From: Knoellia sinensis KCTC 19936
GTDB lineage: Bacteria > Actinomycetota > Actinomycetes > Actinomycetales > Dermatophilaceae
NCBI RefSeq assembly: GCF_000768705.1
Contig: NZ_AVPJ01000004.1
Location: 124,001 to 188,000, forward strand
Length of the DNA stretch: 64,000 nucleotides
Direction of reading: 5' to 3'
The notes under the pieces were generated by a model, which worked only from the letters and a program-made list of their open reading frames with translations, ran no database searches and was not told where the DNA came from. A program made the translations under genes and the position numbers. Positions 46,689 to 55,440 of the stretch are shown piece after piece. Position 1 is the first letter of the stretch; each line of letters opens with the position of its first letter.

Positions 46689-49669
46689 ATGGATGGACAG
46701 CCCGTCCTGTTCGGACGGGAGTCTGAGCGCGCGGTCCTGCAATCGTTCGTGGATCGCGCCTTCGGTGGCGACCCCGGCCTGCTCCTCGTCCATGGGGAGG
46801 CAGGCATCGGGAAGACCAGCCTGGTTCGTGACGTGGCCGAGGCAAGCCGATCAGAGGCCAGCCATGTGCTGCACGGACTATGCCTTCGGTTCGGCGCGGA
46901 CGTGACGAGCTACTTTCCCTTCACCCGGGCGCTGACGCACTGGTTGGGTAGCACCACGAGTGGCCTCGCATCGACGTTGTGCCCTTCCGGTCGCTTCGAC
47001 GACCTCATTCCTGCTCTGGGCGATGAACCCCGGGGTGTGGCTCTCCTCCAGTTCGGTGCCGCCCTCGAAGCCCTCCAGGCCGACCGGCCCACGGTGCTCG
47101 CCATCGATGACCTGCAGTGGGCCGACCCCAGTTCGTTGGACGTGCTGTCCTATCTGGTGGCCGGGTTTGCCCCGGGGCAACGACTGGCCGTCTTCGCCAC
47201 CTACCGGGACACGGATCTGCCCGTCGGCCACCGGTTGCACGGCTGGCTTGCCGATGCCGCCCGGATGTCGTCGGTGAGCAGCCTGCGGCTTGGCCCACTG
47301 GATGTGTGGTCGATCGAGGAGATGATCCTGTCTCGCGATGGAGCCGCTGCGGACGCCGGTCGCGCCCACGAGGTGTTCCGGCGCTCCGACGGGAACCCGT
47401 ACCTCGCGCACCTTCTCCTGGCCGAGGGCAGTGACGGAGCCGGCGGCGTGGCGTCTGAAGTGAGTCTGGCCGACGCGCTGTTGGCCTCCTGGCACAGGCT
47501 GTCGGAGCAGGGCAGGGCGGTGTCCCAGATCGTGGCCGTCGGCGGGGCTCCGGTTGCGTTCGAGGTCTTGCGTGACCTGTCCGCTCGGCATGGCGTCGAC
47601 GCTGTCGACACGGCAAGGGCTGTGCAGGAGGCTGCAGCTCAGGGGATCGCGGTCGAGACCGAGTCGGGCTCCATCTGGTTTCGCCATCCACTGCTCGCCG
47701 AGGCGATCGCCGGCAGCCTGAGCGTATGGGAGAGGAGGCAACTCCACACCGAAATCGCCGATGGCTGGGCATCCGCCTCGTCCGTGGACGCGCGGGACCG
47801 AGCCAATGCTCTGGCCTTGCACCATGTCGCGGCTGGGCATCATGACGAGGCGTTCCAATGGTCGCTCCGCGCCGCCGACGAAGCGGAACTTGTTCGCGCC
47901 TGGGAGGAGGTGGCCAAGCACCTGTCCACAGCGGTGTCGCTGTTGACCGAGGTGTCCGGGAGCGTTGCCGCCGAGGTCGAGCGAGGTGAGCTGCTGCTCC
48001 GAGCGGCCCGGGCCGCCGAGGCCTGGGGCGACGACCGTGGGGCGGTCCGTCACTACGAGCATGCCCTCGTGAGAGTGGATCGGTCGGAGGATCCACGGTT
48101 GGCCGCACGGATCCTGCTCGACCTTCATCTCCTTCGTGCCATGGCCGGACTCGGCCCGCGGCAACTCTCCCTCGTCGAACCCCAGGAGGCCCTGGAACTG
48201 ACCGATGGAATGGTGGACGCGCCCGAGCGGTCCTTGGCCTTTGCTCACCTGGCCTTCGCGGAGGTCTTCAACGGGCTGCCCGGGGCAGGCCCACACGCCG
48301 ACACCGCAATGCAGCTCGCTGAGGCGGTGGGCAGCCCCGTGGCGATGATCTGGGCACTGGGCGCTCGCTCACAGGCGAGGTTCGGGACGCCGGAGGGTGT
48401 TGACGATGCCGAGCGAGCGATGGCCCTGGCCAAACAGGCCGACGATCCACGCTTGATGCGTTTGGCCGCCACCTTCGTTCACAACACCTACGAGTCGATG
48501 GGGTTGCTCGTCGAGTTGGCGGAGGTCAGCGACGGTGTCTATCGAGACCTGCTCGCACGCGGTCTGTTCGACTACGCCGGAGTGGTGGGAGCGAACGCGG
48601 CTTCGGGCGCCTTCGACCTGGGGCGTTGGGCGGAGGCCCGGGTCATGGTGCGCGAACTACTGACCCTCGCGCGGAGCCACAATGCTGCCGGGACCACACG
48701 GTGCGTTGCGGCCATGCTGACGGCGCATCAGGGCAACCGCCAAGCCGCTGCCCTGCACCTGCGACGGGCCGAAGAGCTCCTGCCCACGGCCGCACCCGTT
48801 GGTGATCTCCTGCTCACCGCCCAGATCCAGGTGAGCATTGCTCTCGGGCTGCCGGAGGACGCGCTCATCCTCATTGACCGGTTCATGGCCGAGGTCGTCG
48901 CCCTTGATCCCCGCGCCGCCGACTACTTGCTCGTTCTCGCCTCCAGAGCGGCCGCGCTCATGGCGACAACCGAGTCCCGTCTTGATGCGCGCCGACGCGC
49001 CGTGGCGTATCTCGAGAGGATCGAGGCTGCTCGCGGGACCGAGCCGATGTCCTTTGCGGCGGCCGGACCCCGGGACGCTGCTCACCCGGCCATGGGCGCA
49101 GTGCATGCGGCCCAACGCGCCCAATGCCTGAACGAGCTCGATGGCCTCGCCGACCTGTGGGAGGAGGCCTGCAGGGCAACCGAACGCGCTGACCTGCGCT
49201 ATGAGCATGCCCGTTCGCTGTATTGGCTCGGCCGGCACCTCCTCACCCGCCGGGCCGACCGGCGCCGAGCCGCTGACGTCCTGGGGAGGTCCCGTCGCCT
49301 CGCCGAGCAACTCGGGGCGGCGCCGCTCACCGAGGACATCGACAGCCTGGCTGGGCAGGCCCACCTCACCCTGGGGAGCTCGGATCCCCGTGGGGCGGCT
49401 GCGGGCTGGGTGACGCCGATCGTGCCGGCCACGCCAGCATTGACGCCGCGCGAGGAGGAGGTCCTCGAGGGCCTGGTGTCGGGGGAGACCTACGGACAGA
49501 TCGCGGCTCGCCTCTTCATCAGCGAGAAGACGGTGAGTAGTCACGTCTCCGCGGTGCTGAGGAAGACGGGACGGCAAACCGGATCGAACTCGCGGATCTG
49601 GCACATCGACGTGGTCGTGGCGCTGAGCGGGGGAGCCGTGGATCTCAGGGGGTCGAGCCCCCGAACTGA
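46689..49669 (+). CDS. LAL-type LuxR regulator with apparent 1-nt frameshift near its C-terminus
   Basis: Large ATP-binding LuxR regulator, about 993 residues if the shift is corrected. AAA domain: Walker A LLVHGEAGIGKTSLV (about residue 40), Walker B VLAIDDLQWADP (about 140). A helical repeat region follows from about 370 to 880. HTH: LTPREEEVLEGLVSGETYGQIAARLF with ISEKTVSSHVSAVLRKTG (about 918-961, in two parts). After RKTGRQT near 49578 the frame gives nonsense, while the +2 frame continues RIELADLAHRRGRGAERG, exactly the family's last HTH helix, and stops at 49669 on a terminator hairpin. One base is missing in GGCAAACCGG. Without correction the frame runs on to 50177. Either a sequencing error or a real mutation that spares the recognition helix but removes the last, dimer-forming helix. 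Confidence 0.8.
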
Positions 49670-49670
49670 G
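49644..49670 (+). terminator. Hairpin at the corrected end of the LAL gene
   Basis: CTCAGGGGG - TCGAG - CCCCC - GAA - CTGAG: a 10-pair stem with a 3-nt bulge, overlapping the stop codon of the corrected frame (49667-49669). It supports that frame as the real gene end. Confidence 0.5.
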
Positions 49671-49752
49671 GGGCAGGTCCGGATGCGGACCAGGTGTGTG
49701 CGACGGGACGGTGAAGGAGTCGGAACAACGCCTCCAACCGAAGGGCCCTCCC

Positions 49753-50151
49753 ATGGACGCCAGCCTGATGCGCACAAGGCGGGTCTCAGCCGTGGCGGTC
49801 ACAGGGCTCCTCCTGTTGGGAACGACCACACTGTCGGCAGCTGCCAGACCCATGGTCGGTGCGGTGGTCCGAACCACGGGCGAGAGTTCCGCGGGCGTTT
49901 GCTTCCCCGAGCGTGTTGGCACCCCAACAGCCAGTCGGGGGCGGGTGCGGACGGCTCTCCCGGTGTTGTCCGCTCGGGAGTTCTGGGGGACGCCGGGGAA
50001 GGTGCAGACCGGACAGCGCCTTCCGACGCGTTGGGGGTCAACAGTGCGTGCGCGGCCGGATCCGCGCGAGACGCGCGCCTTCCCTGCGGTGACCTTCTCG
50101 AAGCACTGTCATCGCGACGCGGGGATCCACGGGGTTTCCTCGGTGCCCTAG
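49753..50151 (+). CDS. Possible small secreted protein, unknown
   Basis: Open frame of 132 residues beginning MDASLMRTRRVSAVAVTGLL and continuing LLGTTTLSAAA, a convincing signal peptide (basic RTRR, hydrophobic core, A-x-A). Third-codon G+C is high in this frame and lower in the two competing frames. The mature part (VRTTGESSAGVCFPERV onward) matches no family I know and has two cysteines. The ribosome site is weak, and the second ATG (49768) is as likely. It follows the LAL regulator by 84 nt on the same strand. Its TAG stop forms part of the -10 of the next gene. A further frameshift in this stretch cannot be excluded. If the ORF is not real, 49670-50161 is a gene-free interval of 492 nt. 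Confidence 0.4.
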   Translation: MDASLMRTRRVSAVAVTGLLLLGTTTLSAAARPMVGAVVRTTGESSAGVCFPERVGTPTASRGRVRTALPVLSAREFWGTPGKVQTGQRLPTRWGSTVRARPDPRETRAFPAVTFSKHCHRDAGIHGVSSVP

Positions 50152-50169
50152 AATCGAACGTATGTTCGA
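50149..50169 (+). promoter_or_regulatory. SOS (LexA) box overlapping a leaderless promoter and start codon
   Basis: TCGAACGTATGTTCGA at 50154-50169: perfect TCGAAC/GTTCGA arms around GTAT, the actinobacterial LexA operator consensus. TAGAAT at 50149-50154 is a good -10, and 7 nt separate it from ATG 50162, which lies inside the operator. LexA bound here would cover both the -10 edge and the transcription/translation start. Confidence 0.8.
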
Positions 50170-50593
50170 TGGTGTGACGCCGCCTCCTCTGCGGCGTTCG
50201 GCGAGCCCCGGTGCACCGGGTGGTGCCCGCCGTCCGGGTCCGCCCGGATGGCCGGATCGCGTGCCTCCACCGGAGGCCGCCGGGTGGCAGGTGCCGGCCG
50301 TCGGGTGGCTGCTCGACCACTGCCCGTCGGAATATCGCATGTATGCCGTGTGGCGCCGTCACCCGATCGCCCTCGCCTGGGTGACCACGCACCACCTGGA
50401 CGCGCAACTGGGAGCGATGCGGACGGCATACAGGGGCCTTCGGGTCGATCTCGCCGACGACGTCGAACCGGAAGGGATCGCGGCCTCGCTCGCCGCTCTC
50501 GAAGCGGAAGGCGCTCGCCTGCTTGCGGCCCGCCGGGCCGCAGGGCTGCTCCTCGAAGCCATGCAGGGGCACACGTTCGTGCCGCGCCTGTAG
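50162..50593 (+). CDS. SOS-controlled protein of unknown function
   Basis: 143 residues, no family I can name. Residues 1-40 are Pro/Gly/Arg-rich and probably disordered (PPPLRRSASPGAPGGARRPG). A compact part follows: WQVPAVGWLLDHCPSEYRMY, AVWRRHPIALAWVTTHHLDA, and an alpha-helical C-terminus with EGIAASLAALEAEGARLLAARRA. Trp/His/Cys-rich segments are unusual for a short regulator. The start ATG sits inside a perfect LexA box with a -10 exactly 7 nt upstream, so the gene is almost surely DNA-damage induced from a leaderless mRNA. Possible roles (division inhibitor, mutagenesis or repair accessory) are inference from regulation alone. It contains two copies of the GTATGCCG octamer. Confidence 0.8.
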   Translation: MFDGVTPPPLRRSASPGAPGGARRPGPPGWPDRVPPPEAAGWQVPAVGWLLDHCPSEYRMYAVWRRHPIALAWVTTHHLDAQLGAMRTAYRGLRVDLADDVEPEGIAASLAALEAEGARLLAARRAAGLLLEAMQGHTFVPRL

Positions 50594-50634
50594 GGGCGAG
50601 GGCACGCTTCTTGACCGAGGTATACGTTGAGTAA

Positions 50635-50650
50635 GGACTTGGCCAAGTCC
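50635..50650. promoter_or_regulatory. 16-bp perfect palindrome upstream of M4 protease
   Basis: GGACTTGGCCAAGTCC, 85 nt before the protease start and 42 nt after the previous stop. TTGACC (50611-50616) lies upstream. It may be an operator for the protease gene or a weak terminator of the SOS gene; there is no loop, so an operator is more likely. Confidence 0.4.
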
Positions 50651-50734
50651 CTTCCGCATCGATGTCGAGCGCGGCTTTGATGAGGCGGTCGCGCCACCGC
50701 GTGACGCTCCACGACATGAGACAAGGAAGTCCAC

Positions 50735-52351
50735 ATGCGTCGATCCCTCTCCGCCCTCGCCTGCCTTGCCGCCGGCTCGGCAGCCATCGCCTCGGCCATC
50801 CCCGCCGCCTCCGCCGCGCCGGCCGACCCCATCGGGCCGCTCCGCCAGCTCGACGTCGCCGCCGTGGGCGCCTCCGCGGAACAGGCCCTGCGGTCGGCGC
50901 CCGGTCTCGTCCGGCTCGCTGCAGGTGAGGATCTCGTGGCGACCACCGCCCTCGGCGAGTCCTCCGGTGAGCGCCACGTGCGGATGGACCGGACCTACCG
51001 TGGGCTGCCCGTCCTCGGTGGAGACCTCGTCGCCCACCTCGGTGCCGATGGCGCCGTCGATTCGGTGAGTCAGACCCTCACGGCACCCATCACGGTCTCG
51101 ACCACGCCCAGGATCAGCTCCGCGAAGGCGCGCACCGCGACCCGCCCGACGCTCCCGTCGGGTGTCAGGCTCGACAAGTCCTCGCCGACCCTCGCGGTCG
51201 ACGCCACCCAGGGCACACCACGCCTCGTCTGGGACGTCCGCAGCAGCGGCGTCCGCGCGAACGGCACCCCGAGCCGACTCCACACCTGGGTGGACGCGTC
51301 CACAGGGGCCGTCGTCGGTTCGGCGGACGAGATCCACGAGGCCGACGGCAGTGGTGCCTCGCTCTACAGCGGCACGGTGACGATCCAGACGACGCAGTCC
51401 GGGTCGAGCTTCCAGCTCAAGGACGCCACTCGCGGCAACTCGCAGGTGGGCGACATGAACAACCGGACCGACAGCTTCTTCTGCACGATCTTCGGTGCCG
51501 GCTGCTCCGCCGGCACGCTCTTCACCGACGCCGACAACGCCTGGGGGAATGGCACGAACGTCAACCGTCAGAGCGCTGCAGTCGACGCGGCATACGGTCA
51601 GGCGCGCACGTGGGACTACTTCAAGAACGTCCACGGGCGCAACGGCATCTGGAACACCGGCAAGGGGTCGCCGAGCCGCGTCCACTACGGGTCGAACTAC
51701 GTCAACGCGTTCTGGGACGGGAAGCAGATGACCTACGGCGACGGCGACGGGTCGTCCTTCGGACCTCTCGTCTCGCTCGACGTGGCCGGGCACGAGATGA
51801 CCCACGGCGTCACCCAGAACTCGTCGAACCTCACCTACTCAGGCGAGTCCGGTGGCCTCAACGAGTCGACGAGCGACATCTTCGGGTCCATGGTCGAGTT
51901 CAGCGCCAACAACCAGAACGACCCCGGCGACTACCTCGTCGGCGAGGAGTTCGACCTCGCCGACGGTCTCGGCTTCCGCCGCATGGACAACCCCAGCTCC
52001 GACGGCAGCTCGGTGAACTGCTGGTCGTCGTCGGTGGGCAACCTCGACGTGCACCACTCGTCCGGTGTGGGCAACCACTTCTTCTACCTGCTGGCCGAGG
52101 GATCGGGCAGCAAGACCTTCGGGGGCAAGGCGCACAACTCCACGACGTGCGACGGCTCCACCGTCACGGGCATCGGCCGGGATGCGTCCTCGAGGATCTG
52201 GTATCGCGCCCTCACCGTCTACATGACGTCCTCGACGAACTACGCCGGGGCCCGTGTGGCGACGATCAGGGCAGCCGGTGACCTCTACGGCGCCACGTCG
52301 GCCCAGGCCACGGCTGTGGCGAAGGCCTGGGACGCCGTCTCGGTGAAGTAG
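50735..52351 (+). CDS. Secreted M4-family zinc metalloprotease (thermolysin-like)
   Basis: Exported neutral protease made as a preproprotein, 538 residues. Signal peptide about 1-28 (MRRSLSALACLAAGSAAIAS, cleavage near ASA-AP). FTP/PepSY propeptide about 40-210 (RTYRGLPVLGGDLVAHLGADG, PRLVWDVRSSG, TWVDASTGAVVGSADEIHEA in part). The catalytic domain has HEMTH (about residue 352), the third zinc ligand Glu in GGLNESTSDIFGSMVEF (about 376) and the active-site His in DVHHSSGVGNHFFYLLAEG (about 442). The usual C-terminal domain ends YGATSAQATAVAKAWDAVSV. Cysteines pair likely at CTIFGAGC. A terminator follows the stop. Confidence 0.95.
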   Translation: MRRSLSALACLAAGSAAIASAIPAASAAPADPIGPLRQLDVAAVGASAEQALRSAPGLVRLAAGEDLVATTALGESSGERHVRMDRTYRGLPVLGGDLVAHLGADGAVDSVSQTLTAPITVSTTPRISSAKARTATRPTLPSGVRLDKSSPTLAVDATQGTPRLVWDVRSSGVRANGTPSRLHTWVDASTGAVVGSADEIHEADGSGASLYSGTVTIQTTQSGSSFQLKDATRGNSQVGDMNNRTDSFFCTIFGAGCSAGTLFTDADNAWGNGTNVNRQSAAVDAAYGQARTWDYFKNVHGRNGIWNTGKGSPSRVHYGSNYVNAFWDGKQMTYGDGDGSSFGPLVSLDVAGHEMTHGVTQNSSNLTYSGESGGLNESTSDIFGSMVEFSANNQNDPGDYLVGEEFDLADGLGFRRMDNPSSDGSSVNCWSSSVGNLDVHHSSGVGNHFFYLLAEGSGSKTFGGKAHNSTTCDGSTVTGIGRDASSRIWYRALTVYMTSSTNYAGARVATIRAAGDLYGATSAQATAVAKAWDAVSVK

Positions 52352-52367
52352 GCCAGCGGGGCGATCC

Positions 52368-52413
52368 CGGGCTCCACGTCACTCTCTGCCGCCGAGGGAG
52401 GGTGTGGAGCCCG
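52368..52413 (+). terminator. Terminator after M4 protease
   Basis: 10-bp perfect arms CGGGCTCCAC (52368-52377) and GTGGAGCCCG (52404-52413) with a 26-nt loop that can pair further (CTCTC with GGGAG). 17 nt after the protease stop. Confidence 0.65.
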
Positions 52414-52491
52414 TGAACGTTTCGTGTGGACGTGCTCGTGAGGGGCCGTGGGCGCGCAGAGGTACCCACGGAAGCACCTAGACTCTTGCGG

Positions 52492-52524
52492 ATGGACATC
52501 GTCACCGAGAGGGAGATCGCGTGA
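52492..52524 (+). CDS. Leaderless 10-codon ORF coupled to dxs
   Basis: Encodes [16 protein letters not shown] at 52479-52484 and a 7-nt spacer place the likely transcription start on its ATG, so it would be read as a leaderless message. Its TGA overlaps the GTG of dxs by 4 nt (GTGA), and the GAGAGGGAG stretch inside it serves as the dxs ribosome site 5 nt before the GTG. It therefore looks like a translational feeder for dxs. No regulatory amino acid run is present, so classical attenuation is unlikely. Confidence 0.6.
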   Translation: MDIVTEREIA

Positions 52525-54389
52525 GCGTGCTGGAGCGCATCCAGGGACCTGACGACCTCAAGGCCCTGACCCGCCCCGAGCTGGAGACCCTGGCTCAGGA
52601 GATCCGGACCTTCCTCGTCGAGGAGGTGTCCCGGACTGGCGGCCACCTCGGGCCGAATCTCGGAGTCGTCGAACTCACGCTCGCGATCCACCGAGTGTTC
52701 GACAGCCCGCGGGACGCCGTGGTCTTCGACACCGGCCACCAGTCCTACGTCCACAAGCTCCTCACCGGACGCCACGACTTCTCCGGACTCCGCAAGCAGG
52801 GCGGGCTCTCGGGCTACCCCAGCCGCGCCGAGTCCGAGCACGATGTCGTCGAGAGTTCGCACGCTTCGAGCTCGCTGTCGTGGGCCCACGGGATCGCGGC
52901 CGGAAGGGTCGTGACGGGCGCCCGCGATCGGCACACGGTGGCCGTCATCGGTGACGGTGCACTCACCGGGGGTATGGCGTGGGAGGCGATCAACAACATC
53001 GCCGCCGAGTCCGACTTGCCGTTGGTCATCGTCGTCAACGACAACGAACGCTCCTACGCGCCGACGCGCGGCGGACTCGCTGACCACCTCTCGACCCTGC
53101 GCACGACTCGGGGATACGAACGCTTCCTCGACTGGGGGAAGAACACGCTTCATCGCACGCCGGTCGTCGGGGGCGCGATGTACGAAACGCTCCACGGGGT
53201 CAAGAAGGGCATCAAGGACATCGTCGCGCCGCAAGGCCTCTTCGAGGACCTCGGCCTCAAGTACATCGGTCCGGTCGACGGCCACGACGAAGCGGCACTC
53301 GAGCAGGCCCTGCGTCGCGCTCGCGCCTACGGCGGGCCGGTGCTCGTCCACGCCATCACGCAGAAGGGCAAGGGCTACGACCCGGCGCTCAACGACGAGA
53401 GCGACCAGTTCCACGCGGTCGGCGTCATCAACCCGGAGACCGGTCTGCCGCTGGAGATCTCGGGGCGCAGCTGGACCGATGAGTTCAGCGAAGCACTCGT
53501 CGAGCTCGGTGAGGAGCGCGAGGACATTGTCGCCATCACCGCCGCGATGATGATCCCTGTCGGCCTGGACGCGTTCGCGAAGCGTTTCCCCGAACGCACC
53601 TTCGACGTCGGCATCGCCGAGCAGCACGCGACGACGATGGCTGCCGGATTGTCGTATTCCGGGCTGCACCCGGTCGTCGCCATCTATGCGACCTTCCTCA
53701 ACCGCGCGTTCGACCAACTGCTCATGGACTGTGCGCTCCACGAGGCCGGGGTCACGTTCGTCCTCGACCGCTCCGGGATCACCGGGCCTGACGGCGCCTC
53801 GCACCACGGGATGTGGGACATGTCGATCGTCGGCATCGTGCCCGGGTTGCACCTGGCGGCACCCCGCGACGGCCAGCAGATCCCGATCGCCCTGCGTGCT
53901 GCGGTCGACATCGATGACGCGCCGTCGGTCATCCGTTTCCCGAAGGGTTCGGTGGCGGACGCGATCGAGGCGGTGCGGACCATCGACGGTGTCGATGTCC
54001 TCGCCGAGCCCGACGAGGCCGAGGTCGACCTGCTCCTGGTCGGAGTGGGATCGATGGTGGCGACAACGCTGACGGTCGCCGACAAGCTGGCGGCAGAGGG
54101 CCTGCGGGTGCGTGTCGTGGATCCCGTGTGGGCTCTGCCCGTGAATCCCGCGGTGGGCGACCTCGCCCGCTCGGCCCGGCGGGTCGCCGTCGTCGAGGAC
54201 AACTCGGTGTCCGGTGGCGTGGGTTCGCACATCGCGCAGGCATTGCGGGACAGCGGGATCGACGCAGCCGTTGACCTGTTCGGCCTGCCGCGCGAGTTCC
54301 TCGACCACGGCTCGCGTGGCCAGGTCCTGGACCTCGTCGGCCTGACGCCGGACGCGATCGCGACGAAGCTCCTCGGCACCCTGCGCTGA
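52521..54389 (+). CDS. dxs: 1-deoxy-D-xylulose-5-phosphate synthase
   Basis: First enzyme of the MEP isoprenoid pathway: pyruvate plus glyceraldehyde-3-phosphate to DXP, thiamine-diphosphate dependent. 622 residues. [14 protein letters not shown] (about 48), the [15 protein letters not shown] His segment (about 75), the ThDP/Mg motif [16 protein letters not shown] (about 150-165), SYAPTRGG, and the transketolase pyrimidine-domain motif [16 protein letters not shown] (catalytic Glu about 370). The C-terminal transketolase domain has [17 protein letters not shown]. It is expressed behind the leaderless mini-ORF, and a strong hairpin follows the stop. Confidence 0.96.
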   Translation: MSVLERIQGPDDLKALTRPELETLAQEIRTFLVEEVSRTGGHLGPNLGVVELTLAIHRVFDSPRDAVVFDTGHQSYVHKLLTGRHDFSGLRKQGGLSGYPSRAESEHDVVESSHASSSLSWAHGIAAGRVVTGARDRHTVAVIGDGALTGGMAWEAINNIAAESDLPLVIVVNDNERSYAPTRGGLADHLSTLRTTRGYERFLDWGKNTLHRTPVVGGAMYETLHGVKKGIKDIVAPQGLFEDLGLKYIGPVDGHDEAALEQALRRARAYGGPVLVHAITQKGKGYDPALNDESDQFHAVGVINPETGLPLEISGRSWTDEFSEALVELGEEREDIVAITAAMMIPVGLDAFAKRFPERTFDVGIAEQHATTMAAGLSYSGLHPVVAIYATFLNRAFDQLLMDCALHEAGVTFVLDRSGITGPDGASHHGMWDMSIVGIVPGLHLAAPRDGQQIPIALRAAVDIDDAPSVIRFPKGSVADAIEAVRTIDGVDVLAEPDEAEVDLLLVGVGSMVATTLTVADKLAAEGLRVRVVDPVWALPVNPAVGDLARSARRVAVVEDNSVSGGVGSHIAQALRDSGIDAAVDLFGLPREFLDHGSRGQVLDLVGLTPDAIATKLLGTLR

Positions 54390-54396
54390 GGTCGGT

Positions 54397-54432
54397 CCGG
54401 CCCACACAGAACCGCCCGTTCTGTGGGTCCGG
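54397..54432 (+). terminator. Terminator after dxs
   Basis: Inner 8-bp perfect stem CACAGAAC/GTTCTGTG (54405-54412 and 54418-54425) with loop CGCCC. It extends outward, past a bulged A and one mismatch, to CCGG/CCGG pairs at 54397-54400 and 54429-54432. Starts 8 nt after the dxs stop. Confidence 0.75.
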
Positions 54433-54513
54433 AGCCCATGCGCCACGGTGAGTGGGCGGCATACCGTGAATGCCCTGGGGTGGCATCCGGCGACCCGCTT
54501 CGGGAGGTGATCA

Positions 54514-55440
54514 GTGAACGTCGTTCCGGCCTTCACCGTGCAAGTGGCCGACGGCACGCTGGCCGTCCACGACCTCATTCCGGGGGCGGCGCGAACTGAC
54601 GTCCCCACGGTTCTGGCCCTGCACGGGATCACCGCCAACGGCCTCGCCTGGCAGGCACTCGCCGACGAACTGGTCCGGCGGCACGGGGTGGGTTCCGTGC
54701 GGCTCCTCGCACCCGACCTGCGAGGGCGAGCAGCGAGTCGCGACGTGCCGGGACCGTTCGGCATCTCGGCCCACGCGCAGGACGCGCTGGCCATTGCCTC
54801 TGCCTTCGGTGGGCACCCCATCCTCGTCGGCCACTCGATGGGCGCGTTCGTGGCTGCGGTGGCGGCGGCTGAGGAACCCGACCGCTACGCCTCCCTTGTC
54901 CTGGTCGACGGTGGGTTGGGGTTCCCGGCACCTCCTGCGACCGCCATCGACGACGCGCTCACCGCCGTGATCGGACCGGCCATGGCCCGGCTCTCCATGG
55001 TCTTCGACTCACCCCAGGACCACTTGGCGTTCTGGCGTCGGCACCCGGCTGTCGGCCCCCTGCTCGCCGGCCCCGAGGGGCTGTGGCTGCGCCGCTACCT
55101 GGAACACGACCTGGTCGAGACCGCCAACGGTTGGCGATCGAGCTGTGTCCTCGACGCCGTGCGGACCGACGGTCGGGGGGTGTTGGCCGACCCGGTGGTG
55201 CTCGGGGCTGCCCGCCGCGCGGTCGAAGCGGGGCTCGATGTCGACCTGCTGTGGGCGGAGCGGGGTCTGCTCGACGAACCGCAAGGGCTCTACGACGAAC
55301 AACGTCTCGCGTCGCTGGACCTTCCAGACGCACTCCACACGACGGTCGTCCCGGGCACCAACCACTACTCGATCATCCTCGAGGCGAAGGCGGTGTCAGC
55401 CCTCGCCGACGTCGTCGACCGTCAGCTGGCGACGAGGTGA
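54514..55440 (+). CDS. Alpha/beta hydrolase
   Basis: Serine hydrolase of the alpha/beta fold, 308 residues, substrate unknown. Oxyanion-loop ALHGITANGLAW (about residue 35), nucleophile elbow VGHSMGA (Ser about 110), acid candidate after strand 6 and the catalytic His in PGTNHYSIIL (about 288). A cap region lies at about 140-230. There is no signal peptide, so it is cytoplasmic. GTG 54514 is preceded by GGGAGGTGA at good spacing. Its last 19 nt overlap the 3' end of the convergent PucR-type gene, so the two can interfere at the transcript level. Epoxide hydrolase and lactonase relatives are equally possible. Confidence 0.88.
   Translation: MNVVPAFTVQVADGTLAVHDLIPGAARTDVPTVLALHGITANGLAWQALADELVRRHGVGSVRLLAPDLRGRAASRDVPGPFGISAHAQDALAIASAFGGHPILVGHSMGAFVAAVAAAEEPDRYASLVLVDGGLGFPAPPATAIDDALTAVIGPAMARLSMVFDSPQDHLAFWRRHPAVGPLLAGPEGLWLRRYLEHDLVETANGWRSSCVLDAVRTDGRGVLADPVVLGAARRAVEAGLDVDLLWAERGLLDEPQGLYDEQRLASLDLPDALHTTVVPGTNHYSIILEAKAVSALADVVDRQLATR

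Noticed and set aside
49799-51805. 668-codon minus-strand frame across the SOS gene and M4 protease
   Set aside because: Crosses two plus-strand genes and their promoters and shows no domain.
52266-54821. 851-codon minus-strand frame opposite dxs
   Set aside because: Antisense shadow of dxs and its neighbours; low-complexity Arg/Asp/Val sequence.
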